Below are positions 31,630 to 40,446 of a stretch of DNA of 64,000 nt, piece by piece. Both the position numbers and the translations under genes were made by a program. The notes under the pieces are model-generated. The model was not told where the DNA came from and searched no databases. It saw only the letters and a program-made list of their open reading frames with translations. The stretch is from Hungatella sp. UBA4396 (GTDB taxonomy: Bacteria > Bacillota > Clostridia > Lachnospirales > Lachnospiraceae): contig DGRE01000025.1 in assembly GCA_002389905.1 (NCBI GenBank), positions 62,001 to 126,000 on the forward strand. Reading direction: 5' to 3'. How positions within the stretch are numbered: the first letter of the stretch is position 1; each line of letters starts with the position of its first letter.

Positions 31630-32655
31630 ATGAGCGTAATTGAGACAATCATAGATATTCCGGTGGAACACGAAAAAAATGTCTGCGGACAATTCGACAG
31701 CTATTTAAAGAAGATCGAGAAAACTCTCCACGTCACCATGATCGGACGGGATGGTGCTCTTAAGATCATAGGACCGGAGCAGATGGTCCAGAAAGCAAAA
31801 AGCGTATTTAACAACTTAATCGAGCTTTCCAAACGTGGAAATGCCATTACAGAGCAAAACGTGGACTATGCCCTTTCCCTGTCATTTTCAGACAGTGAAG
31901 GCCAGATTCTGGAAATTGACAAGGATATTATCTGCAGGACCGTTGCGGGAAAGCCGGTAAAGCCAAAGACTATGGGACAGAAGCATTACGTGGACCAGAT
32001 CCGCAAAAAGATGATCGTTTTCGGCATTGGCCCTGCAGGAACCGGAAAGACCTACCTGGCTATGGCCATGGCCATCCAGGCTTTTAAAAACGGAGAGGTG
32101 AACCGGATTATCCTGACCAGACCTGCCATTGAAGCAGGAGAGAAGCTGGGCTTTCTTCCGGGAGATTTACAGAGCAAGATCGATCCTTATTTAAGGCCCT
32201 TATACGATGCTCTTTATCAGATCATGGGAGCGGAAAGCTACCTTCACAATTCAGAGAAGGGTCTGATTGAGGTAGCCCCCCTGGCCTATATGAGAGGCCG
32301 GACCCTGGATAATGCCTATATTATCCTGGATGAAGCCCAGAATACCACACCGGCCCAGATGAAGATGTTCCTGACCAGAATCGGCTTTGGCTCAAAGGTG
32401 ATCGTCACCGGAGACCAGACCCAGAAGGACCTGCCTGCAGGCGCTGTATCAGGCCTTGATATGGCCGTACGGGTGTTAAAGAGAATTGACGATATCGGTT
32501 TCTGCTATTTGAGCAGCAGCGACGTGGTCCGTCATCCTCTTGTCCAGAAAATCGTACAGGCATACGAATCTTATGAGTCCAAGGAGTCTAAGAGAAAGCC
32601 GGAAGAACGAAAGACAAAGACCGTGGGAGGCAGAAAGGCGCGCAATGACAATTAA
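31630..32655 (+). CDS. phoH: PhoH-family ATPase
   Basis: Cytosolic P-loop ATPase (341 aa, PhoH/YbeZ family) associated with RNA metabolism, commonly encoded with ybeY as here. An N-terminal KH-like region (about 1-95) precedes the ATPase domain with Walker A GPAGTGKT at 134-141 and Walker B YIILDEAQN. LTRPAIEAGEKLGFLPGD and VTGDQTQKDLP are further signature blocks. The C-terminal tail is Lys/Arg/Glu-rich. It begins directly after the yqfD stop, and its end overlaps ybeY by 11 bases. Confidence 0.96.
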   Translation: MSVIETIIDIPVEHEKNVCGQFDSYLKKIEKTLHVTMIGRDGALKIIGPEQMVQKAKSVFNNLIELSKRGNAITEQNVDYALSLSFSDSEGQILEIDKDIICRTVAGKPVKPKTMGQKHYVDQIRKKMIVFGIGPAGTGKTYLAMAMAIQAFKNGEVNRIILTRPAIEAGEKLGFLPGDLQSKIDPYLRPLYDALYQIMGAESYLHNSEKGLIEVAPLAYMRGRTLDNAYIILDEAQNTTPAQMKMFLTRIGFGSKVIVTGDQTQKDLPAGAVSGLDMAVRVLKRIDDIGFCYLSSSDVVRHPLVQKIVQAYESYESKESKRKPEERKTKTVGGRKARNDN

Positions 32656-33142
32656 TATTGAGTACGAGGCGGAAAAAAAGCTGGATATCCCTTATGAAGA
32701 TATTATCACCAAGGTGGTGGAGGAATCCCTGGATTATGAGGACTGTCCTTATGAAGCAGAGGTCAATGTACTGATTACGGACAACCAGGAGATCAGGCAG
32801 ATCAACCGGGAATTCCGCAGCATAGATAACCCTACCGATGTCCTGTCCTTTCCCATGGTAGAATACGAGACTCCCTCTGATTTCGACTTTCTGGAGGAAG
32901 AGGGAGGAGACTGGTTTAATCCTGAAACAGGAGAGCTTATGCTTGGAGATATCGTCATATCCGTGGACAAGGTGGAGGAGCAGGCGGAGAAATACGGCCA
33001 TTCCCAGACCAGGGAACTGGCCTTTCTCACGGCTCACAGCATGCTTCATCTCTTCGGCTACGACCATATGGAGGAGGAAGAGCGGATTCTGATGGAGAAA
33101 AAGCAGGAAGAGATACTGGCCAGGGGAGGATTCGAAAGATGA
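32645..33142 (+). CDS. ybeY: Endoribonuclease/rRNA maturation factor YbeY
   Basis: Zinc metalloprotein (165 aa) needed for 16S rRNA 3'-end maturation and 70S quality control. The zinc motif HSMLHLFGYDH gives ligands His131, His135 and His141. The conserved block NREFRSIDNPTDVLSFP precedes it. A 35-codon upstream extension inside phoH is rejected for lack of similarity. The gene overlaps phoH upstream and shares ATGA with the DUF3048 gene downstream, so translation is probably coupled along the operon. Confidence 0.96.
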   Translation: MTINIEYEAEKKLDIPYEDIITKVVEESLDYEDCPYEAEVNVLITDNQEIRQINREFRSIDNPTDVLSFPMVEYETPSDFDFLEEEGGDWFNPETGELMLGDIVISVDKVEEQAEKYGHSQTRELAFLTAHSMLHLFGYDHMEEEERILMEKKQEEILARGGFER

Positions 33143-34293
33143 TAAAAAAAGCGTGGTTTTGGTTTGCAGGCGTGATGCTGTGTGCCCTTTTGCTGTCGGG
33201 CTGCGGCAAAAAATATCAGGAAGTGTCTGCCAGTGAGGCAGTGACGGAAACCAGCCTTTCCCAGGAAACAAAGGAAATCAAAATTGACAGCGAAACAGAG
33301 GCGGAAAGCTCTGAAGATGAGGGTTCCGGTGATTACTATGCCTTTGAAGACCGCAAGGAAAAGGATGGAAAGATCCGCAGCTATCTGACAGGAGAGCTGG
33401 TGGACATTTCCAAAGGAAACCGCAGGCCGGTTGCCGTTATGATGAGCAACGACAAGGAGGCACTTCCCCAGTACGGAATCAACCGGGCCGACGTGGTTTA
33501 TGAAGCGCCTGCTGAAGGCGGCATGAACCGCTATATGGCGATTATGGAAAACTACGATGATTTAGACCGGATCGGTTCCGTCAGAAGCTGCCGCACCTAT
33601 TATACATACTTTGCCCGGGAATTCGATGCAATCTATGCCCACTTTGGGCAAAGTACCTTTGCAAAACCTTACTTATCCAAGTTAAACAACATCAATGGTC
33701 TGGATGCCATCGGCTCTGTGGCCTACTTCCGTACCAAGGACAAGAAAGCTCCCCACAATGCTTACACAAGCGGAAGCCGTCTTAATGAGTCCATTGAAAA
33801 GCTGGGCTATTCCGGTGCCTATGACTTCTCCTATCAGGGGCATTACCGTTTTGCAAGAACAGGACGTGAAGTCACTTTAGAAGGCGCCCCGGGCGTTTTA
33901 GATGCCTATAAGGTCTATCCGGCCTATGCCATTAATAAGCCCTGGTTTGAGTACCATGAGGATGACGGGCTTTATTACCGGTATCAGTATGGAAAGGCCC
34001 ACATGGGGGATGAGGGGCAGGTCAAGATCAAAAACATCCTCCTGCAATACTGTCCTTCCGGCCATTACGCTTCCACAGAGTATTTAAACATCAATGTGGT
34101 GGATGATTCCTATGGCTGCTACGTGACAGAGGGCCGGGCCATTCCTGTTAAGTGGACCAGGGATGGAGAAGGCGGGCCCACACATTATTACGACATGGAG
34201 AATAACGAGATCATCCTGAACCAGGGAAAGACCTGGGTTTGCATTATTTCTGCACAGGATTCTCCTAATGTAGAATTTTATGGAAAACAATAG
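33139..34293 (+). CDS. DUF3048 (YerB-like) lipoprotein
   Basis: Secreted lipoprotein (384 aa). The signal peptide has lipobox LLSGC with Cys22, then an acidic Ser/Glu-rich linker (about 25-65). The DUF3048 domain is visible in RRPVAVMMSNDKEALPQYGINRADVVYEAPAEGG, read here as adjoining blocks, and RIGSVRSCRTYY. The C-terminal part includes PVKWTRDGEGGPTHYYD. Related to Bacillus YerB; the biochemical function is unknown, and an envelope role is inferred from location. It starts within the ybeY stop and overlaps the flippase gene by 14 bases. Confidence 0.88.
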   Translation: MIKKAWFWFAGVMLCALLLSGCGKKYQEVSASEAVTETSLSQETKEIKIDSETEAESSEDEGSGDYYAFEDRKEKDGKIRSYLTGELVDISKGNRRPVAVMMSNDKEALPQYGINRADVVYEAPAEGGMNRYMAIMENYDDLDRIGSVRSCRTYYTYFAREFDAIYAHFGQSTFAKPYLSKLNNINGLDAIGSVAYFRTKDKKAPHNAYTSGSRLNESIEKLGYSGAYDFSYQGHYRFARTGREVTLEGAPGVLDAYKVYPAYAINKPWFEYHEDDGLYYRYQYGKAHMGDEGQVKIKNILLQYCPSGHYASTEYLNINVVDDSYGCYVTEGRAIPVKWTRDGEGGPTHYYDMENNEIILNQGKTWVCIISAQDSPNVEFYGKQ

Positions 34294-35956
34294 GTTACGA
34301 AGAAGTACGAAGAAAAAAAACTCCTCAAATTTTCTTATCCAGGGAGTTATCCTTGCGGCGGCGGGCATTATTGTCCGGGTAATCGGAATGTTTTACCGCA
34401 TTCCTCTGGCGGATATTTTAGGTGATGAAGGAAACGGCTATTACAGTTCTGCCTTTTCCATTTATTCCATCCTTTTGATTGTATCCTCTTACAGCCTGCC
34501 TACCGCAGTATCCAAGATGATTGCCACCAGACTGGCCCGAAAGGAATACACCAATTCCTTCCGGGTTCTTCGCGTGTCTCTGATCTACGGAACCGTGGTT
34601 GGAGCAATCGGAGCCGCTGTGCTCTGGTTTGGGGCCGATATTTTTGCAAACCATTTTTTAAAGATGCCCTATACCAGCTATGCGCTGAAAACCCTGGCTC
34701 CGACCATCTGGATTATCGCTTACTTAGGCGTGTTCCGGGGGTATTTCCAGGGGATCGGCACCATGCTTCCTACAGCCATATCCCAGATTTTGGAGCAGAT
34801 TGTCAATGCAGTGATCAGTATTTATGCTGCTTCCAGGCTTTTTCAGGCTGGACTTCATTCCAATCTGGTCTATGGTTCATCGAAATATTCCTTTGCTTTT
34901 GGAGCGGCAGGAGGAACCATAGGAACCGGAATTGGGGCAGTGTCCGCCCTCTTATTCCTGCTGTTTATTTTTCTCAGCTACCGCCCGGTTATGAGGCGGC
35001 AGAGGAGAAGGGACATGAGCAGGCACCGGGAATCCTACGGGGAAATTTCCAGCATCCTGGTTATGACGGTTCTTCCCATTGTATTGAGCAGTGTGGCTTA
35101 TAACATCAGCACAGTCATTGATAACAGCATTTATGGAAATGTCATGGCTTCCATGGGAATGGAGGATTCTGTAATTGCGTCCAACTGGGGCGTTTATTCC
35201 GGCAGATACCATCTGTTGTTCAATATTCCGGTGGCTATTGCAAACTCTCTGTCCTCAGCCCTGATTCCGGCCTTGTCAAGAGCGGTGGCCGAGAAAAACC
35301 GGGGACAGATTATAAGCAGGGTTGCCATGGTAATCCGTTTTTCCATGATCATTGCCATTCCATCTACCGTAGGACTGACCGTCCTGGCAGGGCCTATCTG
35401 TAATCTGCTTTTCAGAGGAAGGGACAATGCGGCTCTCATAGAAATGATCATGTACGGCTCCACAGCAGTGGCTTTCTTTTCCCTTTCTACAGTCACCAAT
35501 GCGGTGCTTCAGGGAATCAACCGAATCCAGACGCCCCTTAAGAATGCGGTCATTTCTCTTGGGCTTCACGTGGTCATTTTGCTGATCATGCTTTACGTGT
35601 TCCGGATGGGAATTTACAGCGTGGTATATTCCAACATCCTGTTTGCACTTACCATGTGTCTCTTAAATGGAGCTTCCATCAGAAGATTTTTAAAATACAG
35701 GCAGGAGATGAAAAAGACCTTTATCCTGCCCACTCTGGCCGCAGGTATTATGGGCGGTCTGGCCTACGGCGTTTACTTCCTGGTTCATATCACCTTAAAG
35801 CACAATGCTTTAGGGGTTCTGACTGCAATCGGGGCGGCGGCTGTTGTCTACGGCATCCTGCTTTTAAAATTAGGCTGTGTGGATGAAACTGAGCTTTTAA
35901 GCCTGCCGGGAGGAAGGAAACTGGCCCGTATAGCAGTAAAATTCCATTTATTGTGA
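34280..35956 (+). CDS. MATE/MOP-superfamily lipid flippase (SpoVB/MurJ-like)
   Basis: Polytopic membrane protein (558 aa, about 14 segments) of the polysaccharide exporter/MVF family. It opens with a basic cytosolic N-terminus and FLIQGVILAAAGIIVRVIGMFYRIPLADILGDEG, where the segment up to GNGYY is typical of SpoVB/YtgP. Members move lipid-linked cell-wall or cortex precursors across the membrane. SpoVB acts during cortex synthesis, while YtgP/MurJ acts in growth. Which role applies cannot be told from sequence alone. The start lies inside the end of the lipoprotein gene. Confidence 0.88.
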   Translation: MENNRLRRSTKKKNSSNFLIQGVILAAAGIIVRVIGMFYRIPLADILGDEGNGYYSSAFSIYSILLIVSSYSLPTAVSKMIATRLARKEYTNSFRVLRVSLIYGTVVGAIGAAVLWFGADIFANHFLKMPYTSYALKTLAPTIWIIAYLGVFRGYFQGIGTMLPTAISQILEQIVNAVISIYAASRLFQAGLHSNLVYGSSKYSFAFGAAGGTIGTGIGAVSALLFLLFIFLSYRPVMRRQRRRDMSRHRESYGEISSILVMTVLPIVLSSVAYNISTVIDNSIYGNVMASMGMEDSVIASNWGVYSGRYHLLFNIPVAIANSLSSALIPALSRAVAEKNRGQIISRVAMVIRFSMIIAIPSTVGLTVLAGPICNLLFRGRDNAALIEMIMYGSTAVAFFSLSTVTNAVLQGINRIQTPLKNAVISLGLHVVILLIMLYVFRMGIYSVVYSNILFALTMCLLNGASIRRFLKYRQEMKKTFILPTLAAGIMGGLAYGVYFLVHITLKHNALGVLTAIGAAAVVYGILLLKLGCVDETELLSLPGGRKLARIAVKFHLL

Positions 35957-36010
35957 TTAAAATGGTAAAAGAAAGCAGATACTATACTTACTTGAAGGAG
36001 GTATCAACTC

Positions 36011-36397
36011 ATGAAGAAGTATATGTTCTGCTTTCTTTTGTTTGTGGCGGCATCGGCCGTCTGCTTAGGAATCGGTTTTGCTATTACAAAAGACAGCGTA
36101 CGGCCTGAGGAGGCTCTTCCCGGGGCTACCATAGAAACGGAAACAGTGACGGAAGCACAGATCGTCATTAACCAGGAAGAAGTTGAACCGGTCAATGCCA
36201 AGGGCAAAGAAAAATTTTATCTCGTTGCAGAAGACGGATATCTTCTGGTCCTTTACCAGGACAAGACCACCATCTGTCTTTACACCCATATGCCCATTGT
36301 GGATTTTCCGGAGGAGGAACGGGGAAAGCTGATGGAGGGCATATGGTTTTCCTCCATGATTGAAGTATTTAATTATCTGGAATCCTATACGAGTTAA
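36011..36397 (+). CDS. Membrane-anchored BofC C-terminal-like protein
   Basis: Small protein (128 aa) with one N-terminal membrane or signal segment (residues about 4-25) and a short acidic linker. Its compact C-terminal domain reads FYLVAEDGYLLVLYQDKTT, YTHMPIVDFPEEERGKL, EVFNYLESYTS. This resembles the C-terminal domain of BofC, a forespore-secreted regulator of pro-sigma-K processing. The match is by eye and moderate. The upstream AGGAGG is strong. No clear promoter is seen; a sporulation sigma factor is possible. Confidence 0.65.
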   Translation: MKKYMFCFLLFVAASAVCLGIGFAITKDSVRPEEALPGATIETETVTEAQIVINQEEVEPVNAKGKEKFYLVAEDGYLLVLYQDKTTICLYTHMPIVDFPEEERGKLMEGIWFSSMIEVFNYLESYTS

Positions 36398-36409
36398 GGA
36401 AAGTATTAC

Positions 36410-36438
36410 TTGAAATAAAAGGACAAACTGGATACAAT
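36410..36438 (+). promoter_or_regulatory. Sigma-A promoter of the flavoprotein pair
   Basis: TTGAAA, a 17-bp spacer and TACAAT, 30 bases before the first flavoprotein start. Confidence 0.65.
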
Positions 36439-36467
36439 AGATTTGTCTGAATACACAGGAGGAATCT

Positions 36468-37688
36468 ATGAAACCAAAGGTAATCATTGTGGGAGGGGGC
36501 GCCTCCGGTCTGGCGGCAGGAATCCAGGCAGCCAGACTTGGGGCGTCCGTCACCATTTTAGAACATACGGCCAGGCCTGGGAAAAAGCTTCTTTCCACTG
36601 GAAACGGAAAGTGCAACCTGACCAATCTGGCCTCTCCTCCCGGCTCTTACCGGGGCGAGAATCCTGACTTTGCAAAGATGGTTCTGGAAAGGGTAACCGT
36701 ATCCCGGACTCTGGACTTTTTTAAAGGCTTGGGCGTCGTGCTCACGGACCGGAACGGATATGTATATCCCAACACGGGGCAGGCTTCCTCCATTTCAGAT
36801 GCTCTTATATTTGAGCTGGACCATCTGGGAGTTACCCTGATCTGTGACTGCCGGGTCCGGGGGATTAAAAAGGACCTGACTCTTATGACCTCAAAAGGGA
36901 ACATGAAAGGGGATGCTGTGATTTTAGCTGCAGGTTCCATGGCAGCGCCCAAAACAGGCTCTGACGGAAGCGGATATGAACTTGCGGCCGCCCTGGGCCA
37001 TACCATTATTAAGCCCCTTCCCGCCCTGGTTCAGCTTAGGTGCAGGGAAAAGTGGTATAAGCAGGCCGCCGGAGTGAGAACAGAGGCTTTGGTAACTTTG
37101 AAAATAAACGGAAAAACAGCCGCAGAGGACCAGGGGGAGCTTCAGTTTACGGATTATGGAATATCCGGAATCCCCGTATTCCAGGTCAGCCGGTTTGCCT
37201 CCAGGGCTCTTGATGAAGGGCAGACTGTGACAGCGGAGCTGGATTTACTGCCTTCCATGGATGGAAAGGCTGCAGAGGAGCTTTTGACGGACCGGGTAAA
37301 GCGCTTTGCTTACCGTCCGGCTGAGGAATTCTTAAACGGAGTCCTGAATCAGAAGCTGGCCCGGATATTGTTAAATGAAACAAGAATCACCAAAACGGCC
37401 AAAACCGGGGAAATCAAACCTGCTCAGATAAAAAGACTTACCGCAGCTATAAAGGGACTTGAAACAGCAGTCATTGCTGCCAATTCCTTTGACCAGGCCC
37501 AGATATGCAGCGGGGGAGTGGATACAAGGGAGATCGACCCTTGTACCATGGAATCGAAACTGGTAAAACGGCTTTACTTTGCCGGAGAAATCCTTGATGT
37601 GGACGGCATCTGCGGAGGCTACAATCTGCAGTGGGCCTGGTCCAGCGGGATTTTAGCAGGCACTTATGCAGGAAGAGAGAATATATGA
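36468..37688 (+). CDS. HI0933/BaiN-like FAD-dependent oxidoreductase
   Basis: Flavoprotein (406 aa) of the HI0933 family. The N-terminal FAD-binding motif VIIVGGGASGLAAGIQAARLG is followed by the family signature PGKKLLSTGNGKCNLTN. The C-terminal FAD motif is LYFAGEILDVDGICGGYNLQWAWSSG. Family members are annotated as NAD(P)/FAD oxidoreductases; some clostridial homologues (BaiN) reduce bile-acid intermediates, but substrate use here is unknown. It shares an ATGA overlap with the next flavoprotein gene, suggesting a coupled pair. Confidence 0.9.
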   Translation: MKPKVIIVGGGASGLAAGIQAARLGASVTILEHTARPGKKLLSTGNGKCNLTNLASPPGSYRGENPDFAKMVLERVTVSRTLDFFKGLGVVLTDRNGYVYPNTGQASSISDALIFELDHLGVTLICDCRVRGIKKDLTLMTSKGNMKGDAVILAAGSMAAPKTGSDGSGYELAAALGHTIIKPLPALVQLRCREKWYKQAAGVRTEALVTLKINGKTAAEDQGELQFTDYGISGIPVFQVSRFASRALDEGQTVTAELDLLPSMDGKAAEELLTDRVKRFAYRPAEEFLNGVLNQKLARILLNETRITKTAKTGEIKPAQIKRLTAAIKGLETAVIAANSFDQAQICSGGVDTREIDPCTMESKLVKRLYFAGEILDVDGICGGYNLQWAWSSGILAGTYAGRENI

Positions 37689-39280
37689 TCCGAATCAATC
37701 AATTAAAGCTGTCGGTGAACCATACGGAAGAGGATTTATGGAATAAGGCAGCAAAGACATTAAAAATCCGGGCGGGCGAAATACGCTCCCTTACAATAAT
37801 AAAACAGTCCATTGATGCCAGAAAAAAAGAAGAAATTCATTTTACCTACTGCGTGGAGGTGGAAGTCTTAAGAGAAGAGGCTGTTGTACATAAAGCTAAA
37901 AATGTCAATGTAAGCATTGCAGAAAAGAGAGAATACGTGTTTCCAAAGCCGGGAAAGGAAACGCTGGCACACCGTCCGGTCATCATTGGGACAGGCCCGG
38001 CGGGGCTGTTTTGCGGTATCATGCTGGCAAGAAACGGATACAAGCCCCTGCTTTTAGAGCGGGGAGAGGATGTGGACCGGCGCAGGGAAAGCGTGGACCG
38101 GTTTTGGGAAGGGGGAAAGCTGAATCCGGACAGCAACGTGCAGTTTGGAGAAGGAGGAGCAGGAACCTTTTCCGACGGAAAGCTGAATACCCTTGTGAAA
38201 GATCCTTTTATGAGAAACAGGAAGGTGCTGGAGCTGTTTGTGGAGTTCGGTGCAGATCCTTCCATTCTCTATATCAATAAGCCTCATATCGGAACCGATG
38301 TTTTAAGCGGCATTGTAAAAAATATGAGGGAGGAGATCATAAGACTTGGAGGAGAAGTCCGCTTTCAAAGTCATGTGACCGACTTTATAGCAGAAGACGG
38401 AAGACTGAAGGAAATCGTTGTGGGAGACGGAGAGAGGATTTTGACCAATGTTCTGATCCTTGCCATCGGGCACAGCGCAAGGGATACCTTTGAGGTTCTG
38501 GAAAAGAGAGGGATTCCCATGGAGGCAAAGGCTTTTGCCATGGGGCTGAGAATCCAGCATCCCCAGGAAACCATTGACCTTTCCCAGTACGGGACGAAGG
38601 ACCAGTCCCTCCTTGGGGCGGCGGATTACAAGCTGACTCATTCCTGCACAAACGGAAGAGGAATTTATACCTTCTGCATGTGCCCCGGCGGATACGTGGT
38701 CAATGCTTCTTCAGAAGAGGGACGGCTGGCTGTCAATGGGATGAGCTATCACAAGCGGGATGGAAAAAACGCCAACAGCGCTCTGATTGTCACCATAACG
38801 CCTGAGGATTTCGAAGGAAAAGGACCTCTTTCCGGAATCGCTTATCAGAGAAGACTGGAGGAAGCTGCATTTTTACAGAGCAGCGGGAAGATTCCGGTTC
38901 AGCTTTACGAAGATTTTAAGAAGGGCAGAAAAAGCCAGGCACTGGGCGGGGTGGAACCGGCATTTAAGGGCTTGTACGGATTTGCTGATTTAAGGGAGAT
39001 CCTTCCGGCATATATGACGGAATCCATTGTGGAGGGCGTAGAGGCCTTTGACCGGCGGATTCGCGGCTTTGCAAGGCCTGACGCTGTTTTGGCGGGGATA
39101 GAAAGCCGTACCTCATCTCCGGTCCGCATATTCCGGGATGAGGCTTTGGAAAGCAGTGTAAAAGGAATATACCCCTGCGGTGAAGGGGCCGGGTATGCGG
39201 GAGGAATTACCTCTGCTGCCATGGATGGATTGAAGGTGGCAGAGGCCGTCGCCTCCAGGTTTCAGATGCAGGGATTATAA
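37685..39280 (+). CDS. NAD(FAD)-utilising dehydrogenase (COG2509 type)
   Basis: Predicted flavin dehydrogenase (531 aa). An N-terminal domain of about 90 residues (IRINQLKLSV to KREYVFPKPG) precedes the FAD Rossmann motif PVIIGTGPAGLFCGIMLARNG. A conserved block VQFGEGGAGTFSDGKLNT follows. The C-terminal FAD-contact region is GIYPCGEGAGYAGGITSAAMDG. The electron donor and substrate are unknown. The ATG overlaps the stop of the HI0933-like gene by 4 bases; the longer upstream reading lacks support. Confidence 0.9.
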   Translation: MIRINQLKLSVNHTEEDLWNKAAKTLKIRAGEIRSLTIIKQSIDARKKEEIHFTYCVEVEVLREEAVVHKAKNVNVSIAEKREYVFPKPGKETLAHRPVIIGTGPAGLFCGIMLARNGYKPLLLERGEDVDRRRESVDRFWEGGKLNPDSNVQFGEGGAGTFSDGKLNTLVKDPFMRNRKVLELFVEFGADPSILYINKPHIGTDVLSGIVKNMREEIIRLGGEVRFQSHVTDFIAEDGRLKEIVVGDGERILTNVLILAIGHSARDTFEVLEKRGIPMEAKAFAMGLRIQHPQETIDLSQYGTKDQSLLGAADYKLTHSCTNGRGIYTFCMCPGGYVVNASSEEGRLAVNGMSYHKRDGKNANSALIVTITPEDFEGKGPLSGIAYQRRLEEAAFLQSSGKIPVQLYEDFKKGRKSQALGGVEPAFKGLYGFADLREILPAYMTESIVEGVEAFDRRIRGFARPDAVLAGIESRTSSPVRIFRDEALESSVKGIYPCGEGAGYAGGITSAAMDGLKVAEAVASRFQMQGL

Positions 39281-39282
39281 AT

Positions 39283-39311
39283 TTGACGAATACGGGAAAA
39301 TGATGTAAGAT
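39283..39311 (+). promoter_or_regulatory. Sigma-A promoter of the proline operon
   Basis: TTGACG, a 17-bp spacer and TAAGAT, just after the preceding stop codon. Predicted start near 39318. Confidence 0.65.
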
Positions 39312-39339
39312 ATGAGACAAAAAGAACACCAGAAAGCAG

Positions 39340-40215
39340 ATGAAAATTATCATGAACGTTGAGGAACGAAAGAAACTAATGGATAAGAAGAGGATTGTCA
39401 TTAAGATCGGGTCTTCTTCTTTAACCCATACCTATACAGGAGACTTAAACCTGATGAAGATTGAAAAGCTGGTCCGGGTGATCAGTGATTTAAAGGGTCA
39501 GGGAAAAGAAGTGGTGCTGGTATCCTCGGGTGCCATTGCAGCAGGGCGGCAGGCCTTAGGACATCACACCAGGCCGGGAACCCTGGCGGAAAAGCAGGCA
39601 TTTGCCGCTGTAGGCCAGGCCAGGCTTATGATGGTGTATCAGAAGCTCTTTGCAGAATACAACCAGATCGCAGCACAGGTGCTTTTGACCAAGAATAATA
39701 TGGTGGATGACAGCACACGATACAATGCCCAGAACACCTTTGACGAGCTGTTAAAGCTGGGAACCATCCCCATTGTCAATGAAAACGATACCGTGTCCAC
39801 CTCTGAAATCCCCTTTGTGGACAATTTCGGAGACAACGACAGGCTTTCCGCCATTGTGGCAGCTCTTATAGGAGCAGACCTTCTGATTCTTTTGTCGGAC
39901 ATTGACGGGCTTTATTCCGACGACCCCAGGCAGAATCCTGATGCAGAATTTATCGGCCTGGTAAGGGAGATCACACCGGAGCTTCTTGAAATGGGAAAAT
40001 CCACTTCCGGAAGCGATGTGGGCACCGGAGGCATGGCGGCCAAGCTGGCTGCAGCCAGAATCGCCACAGACAGCGGTTCTGACATGGTCATTTACAATGG
40101 AGAGGACATAGACGGAATCTGGCAGATCGTGTCGGGAGAGGAAAAAGGAACCTTGTTCCTGGCCCACCAGAACCACGATTTTGATTTAATGGATTATCTA
40201 AACAAGGAATATTAA
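39340..40215 (+). CDS. proB: Glutamate 5-kinase (short, no PUA domain)
   Basis: First enzyme of proline synthesis (up to 291 aa), phosphorylating glutamate. The amino-acid-kinase fold shows IVIKIGSSSLTH, VSSGAIAAG, NENDTVS, FGDNDRLSAIVA and GTGGMAAKLAAA. It lacks the C-terminal PUA domain of the 367-aa E. coli enzyme, a recognised short form. Three in-frame ATGs (39340, 39352, 39379) all have weak ribosome binding sites, so the start is ambiguous. Homologues usually have about ten residues before KKRIVIKIG, favouring 39340 or 39352. proA lies three genes downstream. Confidence 0.95.
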   Translation: MKIIMNVEERKKLMDKKRIVIKIGSSSLTHTYTGDLNLMKIEKLVRVISDLKGQGKEVVLVSSGAIAAGRQALGHHTRPGTLAEKQAFAAVGQARLMMVYQKLFAEYNQIAAQVLLTKNNMVDDSTRYNAQNTFDELLKLGTIPIVNENDTVSTSEIPFVDNFGDNDRLSAIVAALIGADLLILLSDIDGLYSDDPRQNPDAEFIGLVREITPELLEMGKSTSGSDVGTGGMAAKLAAARIATDSGSDMVIYNGEDIDGIWQIVSGEEKGTLFLAHQNHDFDLMDYLNKEY

Positions 40216-40224
40216 GGAGAAGTT

Positions 40225-40446
40225 ATGAATCAAGAGAGAATAGACAGAATCAATACACTTTATCACAAGTCAAAATCCGTAGGGCTTACGGAGGAGGAAA
40301 AGGCAGAGCAGCAGGCTCTCCGCCAGGAATACATTCTTTCAATCCGCAACAGCCTGAGAGGAAACTTAAACAATATATCAATTCAGGAAGCAGACGGTTC
40401 CGTTACGGACCTGGGTAAGAAGTATGGAGATGTGGGAAAAGAATGA
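40225..40446 (+). CDS. DUF896/YnzC-family small protein
   Basis: Conserved 73-residue cytosolic protein of the UPF0291 family, largely helical: ERIDRINTLYHKSKSVGLTEEE, then QALRQEYILSIRNSLRGNLNNI. A Bacillus homologue lies in an SOS-induced locus, but the function is unknown. It starts 9 bases after proB with AAGGAGA before the ATG and overlaps the following gene by 23 bases, so it is embedded in the proline operon. Confidence 0.9.
   Translation: MNQERIDRINTLYHKSKSVGLTEEEKAEQQALRQEYILSIRNSLRGNLNNISIQEADGSVTDLGKKYGDVGKE

Noticed and set aside
32588..33271. 227-codon reverse-strand frame across phoH, ybeY and the lipoprotein gene
   Set aside because: Composition is low-quality and His/Leu-rich, and it is antisense to three well-supported overlapping genes.
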